Source: Streptomyces fuscichromogenes
GTDB taxonomy: Bacteria; Actinomycetota; Actinomycetes; Streptomycetales; Streptomycetaceae
Length of the DNA stretch: 64,000 bases
Assembly: GCF_014645815.1 (NCBI RefSeq)
Contig: NZ_BMML01000023.1
Span: forward strand, 1-64,000
Reading direction: 5' to 3'
Part shown: one piece after another, positions 7,781 through 16,686 of the stretch
How the letters are laid out: every line of letters starts with the position of its first letter
Position numbering within the stretch: the first letter of the stretch is position 1
Made by a program: the position numbers and the translations under genes
Notes under the pieces: model-generated
Seen by the model: the letters and a program-made list of their open reading frames with translations, nothing else
Database searches by the model: none
What the model was told of the DNA's origin: nothing

Positions 7781-8644
7781 CTATCTGAGCAGCCGCGACA
7801 TCCGGCGGTCCGCGAGCGGCTTGCCGCCGGTCTGGCAGGTCGGGCAGTACTGCAGCGAGGAGTCGCTGAAGGAGACCTCGCGGACGGTGTCGCCGCAGAC
7901 CGGGCAGGGCTCGCCGGTCCGGCCGTGGACGCGCAGCCCGCTCTTCTTCTCCGCCTTGAGCCGCCCCGCCGCCAGGCCGTGGGAGCGCTCCACCGCCTCG
8001 GTGAGGGTGGTGCGCAGCGCCGCGTACAGCCGGTGCAGTTCCTCGGGGGTCAGGGACGCGGCCAGCTTGAACGGGGACATCTTCGCCGCGTGCAGGATCT
8101 CGTCGCTGTAGGCGTTGCCCACCCCGGCGATCAGGCTCTGGTCGCGCAGGGCGCCCTTCAGCTGCCGCCGCTCGTCTGCCAGCAGGGCCGCCAGCCGGTC
8201 CTCGTCGAAGCCGGGAGCGAGCGGGTCGGGGCCGAGCCGGGCGACACCGGGGACGTCCGCCGGGTCCCGGACGATGTACACGGCCAGCTTCTTCTGGGTG
8301 CCGGCCTCGGTGAGGTCGAAACCCGCACCGGTCTCCAGGGCCACCCGCAGCGCCAGCGGGCCCTTCCCGGGGCGCGGCAGCCCGTCCGGCAGCCGGTCCT
8401 TCCACTGGAGCCAGCCCGCGCGGGCCAGGTGGGTGACGAACCGCAGCCCGCGGTCCCCCTCGATCTCCAGGAACTTGCCGTGCCGGTGCACGGCGACGAC
8501 CTCGCTGCCCTCGAAGGCGTCGACCGGCGGGTCGTACGTCTTCAGGACGCTGATGGCGACCGGCAGCACACGCACGGCCTGGTGACCGACCAGGTTCTCG
8601 GTCAGGAATTCCCTGAGCGCTTCGACCTCGGGCAGTTCGGGCAT
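7781..8644 (-). CDS. Fpg/Nei family DNA glycosylase
   Basis: 287 residues starting MPELPEVE, in which Pro2 and Glu3 are the catalytic N-terminal residues of formamidopyrimidine-DNA glycosylases. Lys in HRHGKFLEIE (about residue 58) is the conserved beta-hairpin lysine. The helix-two-turn-helix contains QSLIAGVGNAYSDEIL, and the C-terminal zinc finger has CPVCG and CPTCQ pairs. The enzyme removes oxidised bases and cuts at abasic sites. The ATG at 8644 must be the start because Pro2 is the nucleophile. Whether it is Fpg-like (8-oxoG) or Nei-like cannot be settled by eye. Confidence 0.92.
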   Translation of the reverse strand: MPELPEVEALREFLTENLVGHQAVRVLPVAISVLKTYDPPVDAFEGSEVVAVHRHGKFLEIEGDRGLRFVTHLARAGWLQWKDRLPDGLPRPGKGPLALRVALETGAGFDLTEAGTQKKLAVYIVRDPADVPGVARLGPDPLAPGFDEDRLAALLADERRQLKGALRDQSLIAGVGNAYSDEILHAAKMSPFKLAASLTPEELHRLYAALRTTLTEAVERSHGLAAGRLKAEKKSGLRVHGRTGEPCPVCGDTVREVSFSDSSLQYCPTCQTGGKPLADRRMSRLLR

Positions 8645-8720
8645 GCGTCCAGAGTGCCACCCCGGGGCCCGGACGCTCCGCCGGATGTGCCGCATCGGGT
8701 CGTCCTGCGGCTGCGGCGCC

Positions 8721-8763
8721 GTGGGGGCTGGTCGCGCAGTTCCCCGCGCCCCTCACGGGGCGC
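8721..8763 (+). repeat. Dispersed intergenic repeat copy B with terminator hairpin
   Basis: Positions 8721-8753 are identical to copy A on the opposite strand. The adjoining GCGCCCC / GGGGCGC stem (8746-8752 and 8757-8763) forms a hairpin that overlaps the stop codon of the SpoIIE phosphatase gene. It probably works as a terminator for that gene and the glycosylase region. Confidence 0.6.
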
Positions 8764-10858
8764 TGCCGTCGTCCTTCTCCGGCATTCGGAACTCGCACCA
8801 GACCGCCTTGCCGCCGCCGCGTGCCTCCACGCCCCAGCCGTCGGCGATCCGGTCGACGAGGAGCAGCCCGCGGCCGGACACCCCGTCCTCGCCCGCCTCC
8901 CGGCGGCGCGGCAGGGCGCTGGAGGAGTCCTCGACCTCGACGCGCAGCCGGCGGTCGCCGCCGCCGAGGACCCGGAGGGTGACGATCGCCGAGCCCTCGG
9001 TGTGCATCAGCGCGTTGGTGATCAGCTCGTCGGCGACCAGCTCGATCTCGTCGGCGCGGTCCCCGGCGCCCCAGGCGCGGACGGCGGCCCGGACCATGTG
9101 CCGGGCCAGGGCGAGCGCCTCCGGGTCGCCGGAGGCCACGTGCTGCTGGAGGCGGCCGACGGCCTGCGCGGGGTCGGAGCCGCGGCGGCGCAGCAGGAGC
9201 AGGGCCACGTCGTCGTCACCGCCCCGCTCCTCGGCGATCTCGATCAGCCGGTCGGCGAGGTCGCGCACGTCCTCCGGCCCCTTGGCGACCTGCTCGGTCA
9301 GGGCCCGCATGCCCTCCCCGAGGTCGGTGCCGGGCTGTTCGACGAGCCCGTCGGTGCACAGCAGCAGCGTCTCGCCGGGGTCGAGCTCCAGGGTGGACAC
9401 CGGGTATTCGAGGCTCTGGAACTCGGCGGACAGGCCGAGCGGCAGTCCGCCCTCGACCGGGACCCGGCGGCAGCTCCCGTCGGCGGCGCGGACCAGCGGG
9501 TCGATGTGCCCGGCGCGGACCACCTGGAGGACGCCGGTGGCCAGGTCGGCCTCCGCGTACAGGCAGGTGGCGAAGCGGTCGGTGTCGAGCTCGTCCAGGA
9601 AGACGGAGGCGCGGGCCATCACGGTGGCCGGGGCGTGGCCCTCGGCGGCGTAGGCGCGCAGCACGATGCGCAGCTGGCCCATGACGGCCGCCGCGTGCGT
9701 GTCGTGTCCCTGGACGTCGCCGATGACCGCGCCGACCCGGCCGCCGGGCAGCGGGATCAGGTCGTACCAGTCGCCGCCGATGTCCCGGCCGAGGACGCCG
9801 CCGGCGGTCGGGGAGCGGTAGCGCACGGCGACCTCGGCGCCGCGCACGCTGGGGATGGTGCGGGGCAGCATCGCCTGCTGGAGGCCCTGGGCGAGGTCCT
9901 TCTCCTGTTCGTAGAGCATGGCCCGCTGGAGGCTCTGCGCGATGCTGCTGCCGAGGGCGACCAGGACGGCGCGTTCCTCGGAGGAGAAGCCGTGCCGGTC
10001 GTTGTAGAGCAGGCCCATGGCGCCGATCGGGCGGGCCTGGGCGATCAGCGGCAGATAGGCGGCCGAAGTGATCTGCAGGTCGGTGATGTGCGGCCACAGT
10101 ATGGGGTAGCCCTCGGCGAACTCCTCCGGTGACTCGATGAAGCGCGGGCTGAGGGTCCGCACCACCTCGCCCATCGGGTAGGGCTCCTCTATCCGGGTGA
10201 TCCGGGTACCGGGTACGAAGCTGCCGGCCGGCCCCTCGGCGACCAGCCGGATCCGGCCGGCCTCGACCAGGCCCATCACGAGGCTGGTGGCGCCCAGGTT
10301 GGGGATGCCGTGGGTGTCCTTGAGGACGTCGATGACCTCCTGGACGCTGCGGGCGTGCGCGAGGGCCGCGGTGACCGCCTGGACGACCCCAGTCTGCCGG
10401 CGCAGCGCCTTCCCCTGGGCGTCCCGCAGGTTGCGCGCCTCGCCGTCCTCCAGCTCCTGGGTGGCGTCCCGGACGATCCCGACCACCCGGCGCGGGCGGC
10501 CCGTCTCGTCGCGCCGGATGTAGCCCTGGGTGTGGGTCCAGCGCGAGGTGCCGTCGCGGCGCCGGATACGGAAGTACGTCCCGTAGTTCTCGCTGCCGTC
10601 CTTGATGGCCTGGGACACCACCGCGTCCAGTCGGCTGGACTCCGACGGGGGCACCCGGGCGGCGAGGGTCTCGGGGCGGCCGTCGTACTCCTCGGGGGTC
10701 AGGTCGAACACCTCGTACGCCGGGGCGTCCATGTGGAACAGGCCGGCGTCGAGGTCCCAGTCGAAGGTGCCCATGTGGTTGAGCGCCAGGATCGGGTGGT
10801 CCGGGTGGGCGGGCCAGTCGTCCGGGAGAGACGGAGCGCGCGCTCCCCGATCAGCCAT
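8753..10858 (-). CDS. PAS-GAF-PP2C (SpoIIE)-HATPase multidomain phosphatase
   Basis: 701 residues in four parts. A PAS domain (about 25-135) has the PAC-like end RRVVGIVRDATQ. A GAF domain (about 155-320) includes QARPIGAMGLLYND. The SpoIIE/PP2C phosphatase (about 345-560) has DIGGDWYDLIPLPGG, VIGDVQGHD and LLLCTDGLVE. An anti-sigma-like GHKL ATPase (about 575-690) has ELVADELITNALMH and GRGLLLVDRIADGW. Such proteins usually act in partner-switching networks on anti-anti-sigma factors and sense signals through PAS/GAF. The sensed ligand is unknown. The divergent gene at 11014 encodes a membrane protein with no obvious link. Confidence 0.92.
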   Translation of the reverse strand: MADRGARAPSLPDDWPAHPDHPILALNHMGTFDWDLDAGLFHMDAPAYEVFDLTPEEYDGRPETLAARVPPSESSRLDAVVSQAIKDGSENYGTYFRIRRRDGTSRWTHTQGYIRRDETGRPRRVVGIVRDATQELEDGEARNLRDAQGKALRRQTGVVQAVTAALAHARSVQEVIDVLKDTHGIPNLGATSLVMGLVEAGRIRLVAEGPAGSFVPGTRITRIEEPYPMGEVVRTLSPRFIESPEEFAEGYPILWPHITDLQITSAAYLPLIAQARPIGAMGLLYNDRHGFSSEERAVLVALGSSIAQSLQRAMLYEQEKDLAQGLQQAMLPRTIPSVRGAEVAVRYRSPTAGGVLGRDIGGDWYDLIPLPGGRVGAVIGDVQGHDTHAAAVMGQLRIVLRAYAAEGHAPATVMARASVFLDELDTDRFATCLYAEADLATGVLQVVRAGHIDPLVRAADGSCRRVPVEGGLPLGLSAEFQSLEYPVSTLELDPGETLLLCTDGLVEQPGTDLGEGMRALTEQVAKGPEDVRDLADRLIEIAEERGGDDDVALLLLRRRGSDPAQAVGRLQQHVASGDPEALALARHMVRAAVRAWGAGDRADEIELVADELITNALMHTEGSAIVTLRVLGGGDRRLRVEVEDSSSALPRRREAGEDGVSGRGLLLVDRIADGWGVEARGGGKAVWCEFRMPEKDDGSAP

Positions 10859-11013
10859 GGGGCCACCATGCCAGGGGAACCGATTACCGGCAATTCCTCC
10901 CTTATTGTCTGCTTCACTCGCTCGGGTTACGCAAGCGGGGAAGCGCGGTACACAGGGTGACAGGCCCGGCGGATCCGGGGCCGCACACTGGAGAGAGGCA
11001 GGAGCGCACGGCC

Positions 11014-12435
11014 GTGGACTGGTTCACCGCACCCGGGTACTGGCTGAGCCGGCTGGTCTTCCAGCGGGCTCTGGCCGGCGTGTACCTCGTCGCGTTCCTG
11101 ACGGCGGCGCTCCAGTTCCGGGCCCTGCTGGGCGAGCGCGGGATGCTGCCGATCCCGAGGTACGTCGCCCGGGTCCCCTTCCGGCGGGCGCCGAGCCTCT
11201 TCCACCTGCACTACTCCGACCGCTTCTTCGCGGGCTGCGCCTGGGCGGGCTGCGTGGTGTCGGCGGCGCTGCTGGCGGGGGCGGACGCCGAACTCCCGCT
11301 GTGGGCCGCGATGGTGCTCTGGCTGATCCCCTGGGCGCTGTATCTCTCCATCGTCAACGTGGGCCAGACCTGGTACGCGTTCGGCTGGGAGTCACTGCTC
11401 CTGGAGACCGGTTTCCTCGCCGTCCTCCTCGGCAACGACGAGGTGGCCCCGCCGGTGGTCGTGCTCTTCCTGCTGCGCTGGATCCTGTTCCGGGTGGAGT
11501 TCGGGGCCGGTCTGATCAAGATGCGCGGGGACGCCTGCTGGCGCAAGCTGACCTGCCTGCACTACCACCACGAGACCCAGCCGATGCCGGGTCCGCTGAG
11601 CTGGTTCTTCCACCATCTGCCGGGGCCGGTGCACAAGGCGGAGGTGGCCGCGAACCACGTCACCCAGCTACTGGTCCCCGTCCTGCTGTTCACCCCGCAG
11701 CCGGTCGCGACGGCGGCCGCGTCGCTGATGATCCTGACCCAGCTGTGGCTGGTGCTCTCCGGCAACTTCTCCTGGCTGAACTGGATCACCATCGTGCTGG
11801 CCCTGTCGGCCCTGCGGCTGCCCACCGACCGCACCACCGCGCCGCCCACCCCGCTCTGGTACGAGGTGGTGGTCCTCGCCGTGGCCGCGCTGCTGCTCTA
11901 CCTGAGCTACCACCCGGTGCTGAACATGGTCTCCCGGCGCCAGGTCATGAACCGCTCCTTCGATCCGTTGCACCTGGTCAACACCTACGGCGCCTTCGGC
12001 AGCGTCAGCCGGATCCGGTACGAGGTGGTGGTCGAGGGCACGCTGGACGGCAGCCCGCGCGAGGACTCGGACTGGCGGGAGTACGAGTTCAGGGGCAAGC
12101 CGGGCGATCCCCGCCACTGGCCGCGCCAGTTCGCGCCCTACCACCTCCGCCTGGACTGGCTGATGTGGTTCGCCGCCCTCTCCCCCGCGTACGCCGGCGA
12201 CTGGTTCGGCGGTCTGGTGGAACGCCTCCTGGAGAACGACCGCGACACCCTGCGGCTGCTGCGCCGTTCCCCCTTCCCGCCCGACGCGCCCCCGCGGTTC
12301 GTCCGCGCCCGCCTCTTCCGCTACCGCTACACCAGCTGGCGGGAGCTTCGGGAGACGGGCGCGTGCTGGGAACGGACGTACGTACGGGAGTTCCTGCCGC
12401 CGACGCGGCTGGCCGGATCCGCTCAGAGGCCGTAG
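11014..12435 (+). CDS. Lipase maturation factor family membrane protein
   Basis: 473 residues. About seven hydrophobic segments fill the first two thirds (for example WAAMVLWLIPWALYLSI and WLNWITIVLALSAL), with a hydrophilic C-terminal domain. Motifs such as SLLLETGFLAVLLG and FRVEFGAGLIKMRGDACWR resemble LMF1/DUF1222 proteins, which in animals help lipases fold; the bacterial role is unknown. The GTG at 11014 is preferred because AGGCAGGAG precedes it; an ATG at 10957 would add 19 polar residues. Its last 13 nt overlap the convergent amidohydrolase gene. Confidence 0.82.
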   Translation: MDWFTAPGYWLSRLVFQRALAGVYLVAFLTAALQFRALLGERGMLPIPRYVARVPFRRAPSLFHLHYSDRFFAGCAWAGCVVSAALLAGADAELPLWAAMVLWLIPWALYLSIVNVGQTWYAFGWESLLLETGFLAVLLGNDEVAPPVVVLFLLRWILFRVEFGAGLIKMRGDACWRKLTCLHYHHETQPMPGPLSWFFHHLPGPVHKAEVAANHVTQLLVPVLLFTPQPVATAAASLMILTQLWLVLSGNFSWLNWITIVLALSALRLPTDRTTAPPTPLWYEVVVLAVAALLLYLSYHPVLNMVSRRQVMNRSFDPLHLVNTYGAFGSVSRIRYEVVVEGTLDGSPREDSDWREYEFRGKPGDPRHWPRQFAPYHLRLDWLMWFAALSPAYAGDWFGGLVERLLENDRDTLRLLRRSPFPPDAPPRFVRARLFRYRYTSWRELRETGACWERTYVREFLPPTRLAGSAQRP

Positions 12436-13253
12436 ACGCGGGTCGCGGTGGTCCCGAAGACCGCGGTGCGGTCGGCCGGGGCGATCAACTCGGCCGCCGC
12501 GTCGAAGACTTCGGCGTAGGTGCCGGCCAGGACGCAGACCGGCCAGTCCGAGCCGAACATCAGGCGGTCCGGGCCGAAGGCGTCCAGGACCGTCTCGGCG
12601 TACGGGCGCAGGTCGTCGACGGTCCAGGAGGCGGGGTCGGCCTCCGTGACCATGCCGGAGAGCTTGCAGACGGTGTTGGGCAGGGCGGCGAGGGTGCGGA
12701 CGGCGGTGGCCCAGGGTTCGAGGGCGCCGGACGCGATCGGGGGCTTGCCCAGGTGGTCCAGGACGAAGGTGAGGTCCGGGTGGGACTCGGCGGCCTTGAC
12801 GGCGGACGGGAGCTGACGGGCCAGGACGATCAGGTCGTAGACCAGCCCCGCGTCCGCGAGCGCGGTCAGACCCCGGCCCACGTCCGGGCGCAGCAGCCAC
12901 TCCGGGTCCGGCTCGCCCTGGACCTGGTGGCGGATGCCCTTGAGGCAGGAGCCGCCGGGGAGTTCGCCCAGGCGGGCGAGCTCGTCGGCGACGTCCGGGC
13001 GGGTCAGGTCGGTCCAGCCGACGACACCCGCGACCAGGTCGTGGGTGTCGGCGAGGAGGAGGAACTCGGGGGTCTCCTCGGGGACGGTGACCGTCTGGAC
13101 CAGGACCGTGCGGGTGACCCCGGCCGCCGCCGCCTCGGGTTCGAGGTCCTCGACGGTGAAGTTCCGCCTGAGCGGCTGGAGTTCGGGGCCAGAGAGCCAG
13201 TCCTGGTCCCGTACCGAGAGGTCCCAGACGTGGTGGTGGGCATCGACGGTCAC
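12423..13253 (-). CDS. Amidohydrolase, probable L-fuconolactonase
   Basis: 276 residues of the amidohydrolase_2 family (2-pyrone-dicarboxylate lactonase type). The metal site begins with VDAHHHVWDLSV at the N-terminus, with later LDHLGKPP and the aspartate in FGSDWPVC. In oxidative L-fucose and L-rhamnose breakdown this family opens the sugar lactone. It is the last gene of the operon and overlaps the mutarotase gene by 4 nt (GTGA), which fixes the GTG start at 13253. The exact sugar (fucono- or rhamnono-lactone) cannot be decided from sequence. Confidence 0.82.
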   Translation of the reverse strand: MTVDAHHHVWDLSVRDQDWLSGPELQPLRRNFTVEDLEPEAAAAGVTRTVLVQTVTVPEETPEFLLLADTHDLVAGVVGWTDLTRPDVADELARLGELPGGSCLKGIRHQVQGEPDPEWLLRPDVGRGLTALADAGLVYDLIVLARQLPSAVKAAESHPDLTFVLDHLGKPPIASGALEPWATAVRTLAALPNTVCKLSGMVTEADPASWTVDDLRPYAETVLDAFGPDRLMFGSDWPVCVLAGTYAEVFDAAAELIAPADRTAVFGTTATRVYGL

Positions 13254-13564
13254 GGCAGCTCCCAGACGACGGGCAGTCCGGCCTCCGAGCCCGCCTCGGA
13301 GTAGTCGTGGACGACGTCGAGAAGCTCGGCCATCCGGGCCTGCCAGGCCACGTTGACCGGGAGCTTCTCCAGTTCGGCGAGGAGGTGGCCGTAGTCCGCG
13401 CAGTCCACCAGGTGGAAGAGGTCGGTGCCGCTGCGCCAGATGGTCCAGGAGGTGGCCCCGGCCGCGCGGATGGCGTCGGTGAGCTCGGCGGGGACCTCGC
13501 GGTGCGCGGCCTCGTACGCGGGGATGCGGTCCGCGCGGACCTTGGTGTGCAGGGCCACTCTCAT
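13250..13564 (-). CDS. L-rhamnose/L-fucose mutarotase (RhaM-like)
   Basis: 104 residues, the normal length of the RhaM/YiiL dimeric alpha-beta barrel family. Typical features are MRVALHTKVR at the start, YEAAHREVPAEL near residue 20, and FHLVDCADYGHLLAELEKLPVN in the middle. It speeds interconversion of the sugar anomers so that the dehydrogenase gets its preferred form. It overlaps the aldo/keto reductase stop (ATGA) upstream and the amidohydrolase start downstream, so translation is coupled. Fucose versus rhamnose cannot be resolved here. Confidence 0.85.
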   Translation of the reverse strand: MRVALHTKVRADRIPAYEAAHREVPAELTDAIRAAGATSWTIWRSGTDLFHLVDCADYGHLLAELEKLPVNVAWQARMAELLDVVHDYSEAGSEAGLPVVWELP

Positions 13565-14547
13565 GACGGGTCCTCCGAGGGCACGGGGGCGTCGGCGGGC
13601 AGCAGGCCGGTGGCGTGCAGCTCCTGCCAGAAGGCGGCGGGGACATGGGTGGCGAACTGCCCGGCGCCGTCCTCGATCTCGGCCGCCGAGCGGGCCCCGA
13701 CCAGGACGCTCGCCACGGCCGGGTGCGCCGCGCAGAAGGCGAGGGCGGCGGCGCGCAGGGTGGTGCCGTGCTGTTCCGCGAGTGCCTTCAGCCGCAGGGC
13801 GCGGGAGAGCAACTCGTCCGGCGCCTGGACGTAGTTGTAGGTGGCGTCCGGCTTCGGGTCGGCCAGCAGGCCGGAGTTGAAGGCTCCGCCGATCACCACG
13901 GAGGTGCCGCGTTCCTCGGCCGCCGGCAGGAGGTCGGTGAGGGCGCTCTGGTCGAGGAGGGTGTAGCGGCCCGCGCACAGCACCACGTCGACGTCGGTGT
14001 CCCGGACGAACCGGGTGAGCATGGCCGTCTGGTTCATGCCGGCGCCGATCGCGCCCACGATCCCCTCGGCGCGGAGCTTCTCCAGCGCGGGGTAGCCCTC
14101 GCGGAAGGCCTGTTCGGCGTGGTCGTCGGGGTCGTGCAGGTAGACGACGTCGACCCGGTCGAGGCCGAGCCGCTCCAGGCTGCCCTCCAGCGTGCGGCGG
14201 ATGCCGTCGTCGGTGAAGTCCCAGACCCGGCGGAGGGTGTCGGGCACGGCGAAGCCGTTGGCGAGGTCGTCGCCGTCGCCGGGCCCCGGCTCCAGCCGGC
14301 GGCCGACCTTGGTGGAGAGGGTGTACGCGTCCCGGTCGTACTCCCGCAGCGCCTCGCCCAGCCGCCGCTCCGACAGCCCGAGGCCGTAGTGCGGGGCGGT
14401 GTCGAAGTACCGGATGCCCTGCTGCCAGGCGGCGGTGACGGTGTCGTGCGCCTGCCGGTCGGGCAGTTCGGTGTAGAGGTTGCCGATCACGGCGGCGCCG
14501 AGGCCCAGCGGGCTGACCCGGACGCCGCTGCGGCCGAGGGCGCTCAC
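13561..14547 (-). CDS. Aldo/keto reductase, probable L-fucose (aldose) 1-dehydrogenase
   Basis: 328 residues with the AKR barrel. The catalytic tetrad is visible: Asp and Tyr in YFDTAPHYGLGLSERRLG, Lys in LSTKVGRR, and His in VVYLHDPDDH. In this operon it is the best candidate for the first oxidation, aldose to aldonolactone, as in D-threo-aldose/L-fucose dehydrogenases of this family. The GTG at 14547 overlaps the SDR stop by 4 nt. The alternative is that the SDR does this step and the AKR another one. Confidence 0.83.
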   Translation of the reverse strand: MSALGRSGVRVSPLGLGAAVIGNLYTELPDRQAHDTVTAAWQQGIRYFDTAPHYGLGLSERRLGEALREYDRDAYTLSTKVGRRLEPGPGDGDDLANGFAVPDTLRRVWDFTDDGIRRTLEGSLERLGLDRVDVVYLHDPDDHAEQAFREGYPALEKLRAEGIVGAIGAGMNQTAMLTRFVRDTDVDVVLCAGRYTLLDQSALTDLLPAAEERGTSVVIGGAFNSGLLADPKPDATYNYVQAPDELLSRALRLKALAEQHGTTLRAAALAFCAAHPAVASVLVGARSAAEIEDGAGQFATHVPAAFWQELHATGLLPADAPVPSEDPS

Positions 14548-15299
14548 TGTCCCACCGGCCGCAGGCGCAGGCCCTGCATGCCGCCGTCGACGGCGAGGGA
14601 GGTGCCGGTGGTGGCGCCGGACAGCGGGCTCGCCAGGTAGGCGATGGCCCCGGCGACCTCGGCGGCCGACACCAGTCGGCCGGCGGGCTGGCGGGCCTCC
14701 AGGGCGGCGCGTTCCGCGGCCGGGTCGGAGGCCCTGTCGAGCAGCCGGCCGATCCACGGGGTGTCCGCCGTACCGGGGTTGACGCAGTTGACCCGGACGC
14801 CCTCGCGGATGTGATCGGCGGCCATGGCCAGGGTGAGCGAGTGGACGGCGCCCTTCGTCGCGCTGTACAGGGCGCGTTGGGGCAGGCCCGCGGTGGCGGC
14901 GATGGAGCAGGTGTTGACGATGGCCGCGTGCGCCGAGCGGCGCAGGTGCGGCAGGGCGGCGCGGGCGGTGCGGACCATGCCGAGGACGTTGACGTCGAAG
15001 ACGCGGCGCCATTCGTCGTCGTCGTTGTCCTCGACCGTGCCCTGGGCGCCGATGCCGGCGTTGTTGACGAGAACGTCGAGGCCGCCGAGTGCTTCCGCGG
15101 CGCCCGCCACGGCGGCCCGCACGGAGGTGTCGTCGGTGACGTCGGCCCGGAAGCCGAGCAGCGGCTTCTCGACGCAGGACGGGTCGAGGTCGAGGACGGC
15201 GACCTGGGCGCCGCGCTCCGCGAGGAGTTCGGCCGTGGCCCGGCCGATCCCGGAGGCCCCGCCGGTGACCAGGGCCTTCAGACCCTCGAAGTCGGTCAT
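14544..15299 (-). CDS. SDR oxidoreductase, probable 2-keto-3-deoxy-L-fuconate dehydrogenase
   Basis: 251 residues, classical short-chain dehydrogenase. The cofactor motif is TGGASGIG, NNAG is present, the catalytic Ser lies in NTCSIAATAG and Tyr/Lys in YSATKGA. The Asp after the second strand (LDLD) suggests NAD. Position between the aldo/keto reductase and the fuconate dehydratase fits the step that oxidises 2-keto-3-deoxy-L-fuconate to the 2,4-diketo acid. It overlaps both neighbours by 4 nt (ATGA/GTGA). Confidence 0.83.
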   Translation of the reverse strand: MTDFEGLKALVTGGASGIGRATAELLAERGAQVAVLDLDPSCVEKPLLGFRADVTDDTSVRAAVAGAAEALGGLDVLVNNAGIGAQGTVEDNDDDEWRRVFDVNVLGMVRTARAALPHLRRSAHAAIVNTCSIAATAGLPQRALYSATKGAVHSLTLAMAADHIREGVRVNCVNPGTADTPWIGRLLDRASDPAAERAALEARQPAGRLVSAAEVAGAIAYLASPLSGATTGTSLAVDGGMQGLRLRPVGQ

Positions 15300-16645
15300 G
15301 CCGCCTGTCCCTTCTGGGTTTCGGGGTCGGCGGCCCAGAAGGCGCCGCCGGGGTAGGTGTACTCCGCGACGGACTCCGGTCGCATGGCGGCCGAGAAGCC
15401 CGGCGCGGTGGGTGCCGCGTAGTGACCTTCGCGGATCACCACCGGGTCGAGGAAGTGGTCGTGCAGATGGTCGACGTACTCGATGACCCGGTCCTCGGTG
15501 GTGCCCGAGACGGCCAGGTAGTCGAACATCGAGAGGTGCTGGACGAGTTCGCACAGTCCGACGCCGCCCGCGTGCGGGCAGACCGGGACGCCGAACTTGG
15601 CGGCCAGGAGCAGGATGGCGAGGTTCTCGTTGACGCCGGCGACCCGGGCCGCGTCGATCTGGACGATGTCGAGGGCGCCGGCCTGGAGCAGTTGCTTGAA
15701 GACGATCCGGTTCTGGACGTGTTCGCCGGTGGCGACCTTGACCGGGGCGACCGCCCGGCGGATCGCCGCGTGGCCGAGGATGTCGTCGGGGCTGGTGGGC
15801 TCCTCGATCCAGTACGGGTCGAACTCCGTGAGGGCCTTGGTCCAGCGGATCGCCTCGTCGACGTCCCAGCGCTGGTTGGCGTCCACGGCCATGCGGATGT
15901 CCGGGCCGACGACCTGGCGGGCGACCCGGCAGCGCCGCATGTCGTCCGCCAGGTCGGCGCCCACCTTGAGCTTGATCTGCCGGAAGCCGTCGGCGACGGC
16001 CTGGGCGGCGAGCCGGGTGAGCTTCTCGTCGTCGTAGCCGAGCCAGCCCGCGGAGGTGGTGTAGGCCGGGAAGCCGCGTTCCAGCAGCCGGGCCCGGCGC
16101 TCCTCGGCGCCTTCCCGGCCCCGGCGCAGGATCGCCAGGGCCTCCTCGGGGGTGAGGGCGTCGGTGAGGTAGCGGAAGTCGATCTGGCGGACGATCCACT
16201 CGGGTTCGGCGTCGGCGAGCAGCTGCCAGAGCGGCTTTCCGGCACGGCGGGCGGCGAGGTCCCAGACGGCGTTGGTCACCGCGCCGATCGCCATGTGCAT
16301 CACGCCCTTCTCGGGGCCGAGCCAGCGCAGCTGGCTGTCGCCGATCAGGTCCCGGTGCAGGGATCCGGGGTCGTCGCAGATCTCGTCGACCGGGCGGCCG
16401 AGCACATGGTTCCGCAGCGCGTCGATCGCGGCGACCTGGACGTCGTTGCCCCGCCCGATGGTGAACGTGAACCCGTGCCCCTCGTGCCCGTCGCCCGCGT
16501 CGGTGCGCAGCACGACATAGGCCGCCGAGTAGTCGGGGTCCGGGTTCATCGCGTCGGAGCCGTCGAGCTCGCGCGAGGTGGGGAAGCGGATGTCGTAGGT
16601 TTCGAGCGCGGTGACGCGGGAGGAGGGGCCGGGGCTCGGGGACAC
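15296..16645 (-). CDS. L-fuconate dehydratase (enolase superfamily)
   Basis: 449 residues, close to known L-fuconate dehydratases. Candidate catalytic residues are all visible: lysines in FRQIKLKVGADL, Asp in MAVDANQRWD, Glu in YWIEEPTSPDD, Glu in KVATGEHVQNR and His in VCPHAGGVGLCE. It would convert L-fuconate to 2-keto-3-deoxy-L-fuconate. The GTG at 16645 has GGAAAGG about 6 nt upstream. It is separated by about 40 nt from the permease gene and overlaps the SDR by 4 nt. This is the enzyme that most strongly points to fucose for the operon. Confidence 0.88.
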   Translation of the reverse strand: MSPSPGPSSRVTALETYDIRFPTSRELDGSDAMNPDPDYSAAYVVLRTDAGDGHEGHGFTFTIGRGNDVQVAAIDALRNHVLGRPVDEICDDPGSLHRDLIGDSQLRWLGPEKGVMHMAIGAVTNAVWDLAARRAGKPLWQLLADAEPEWIVRQIDFRYLTDALTPEEALAILRRGREGAEERRARLLERGFPAYTTSAGWLGYDDEKLTRLAAQAVADGFRQIKLKVGADLADDMRRCRVARQVVGPDIRMAVDANQRWDVDEAIRWTKALTEFDPYWIEEPTSPDDILGHAAIRRAVAPVKVATGEHVQNRIVFKQLLQAGALDIVQIDAARVAGVNENLAILLLAAKFGVPVCPHAGGVGLCELVQHLSMFDYLAVSGTTEDRVIEYVDHLHDHFLDPVVIREGHYAAPTAPGFSAAMRPESVAEYTYPGGAFWAADPETQKGQAA

Positions 16646-16686
16646 GGATTGCCTTTCCGTCGGGGGAGGTGCGGGGCGCGGACCGG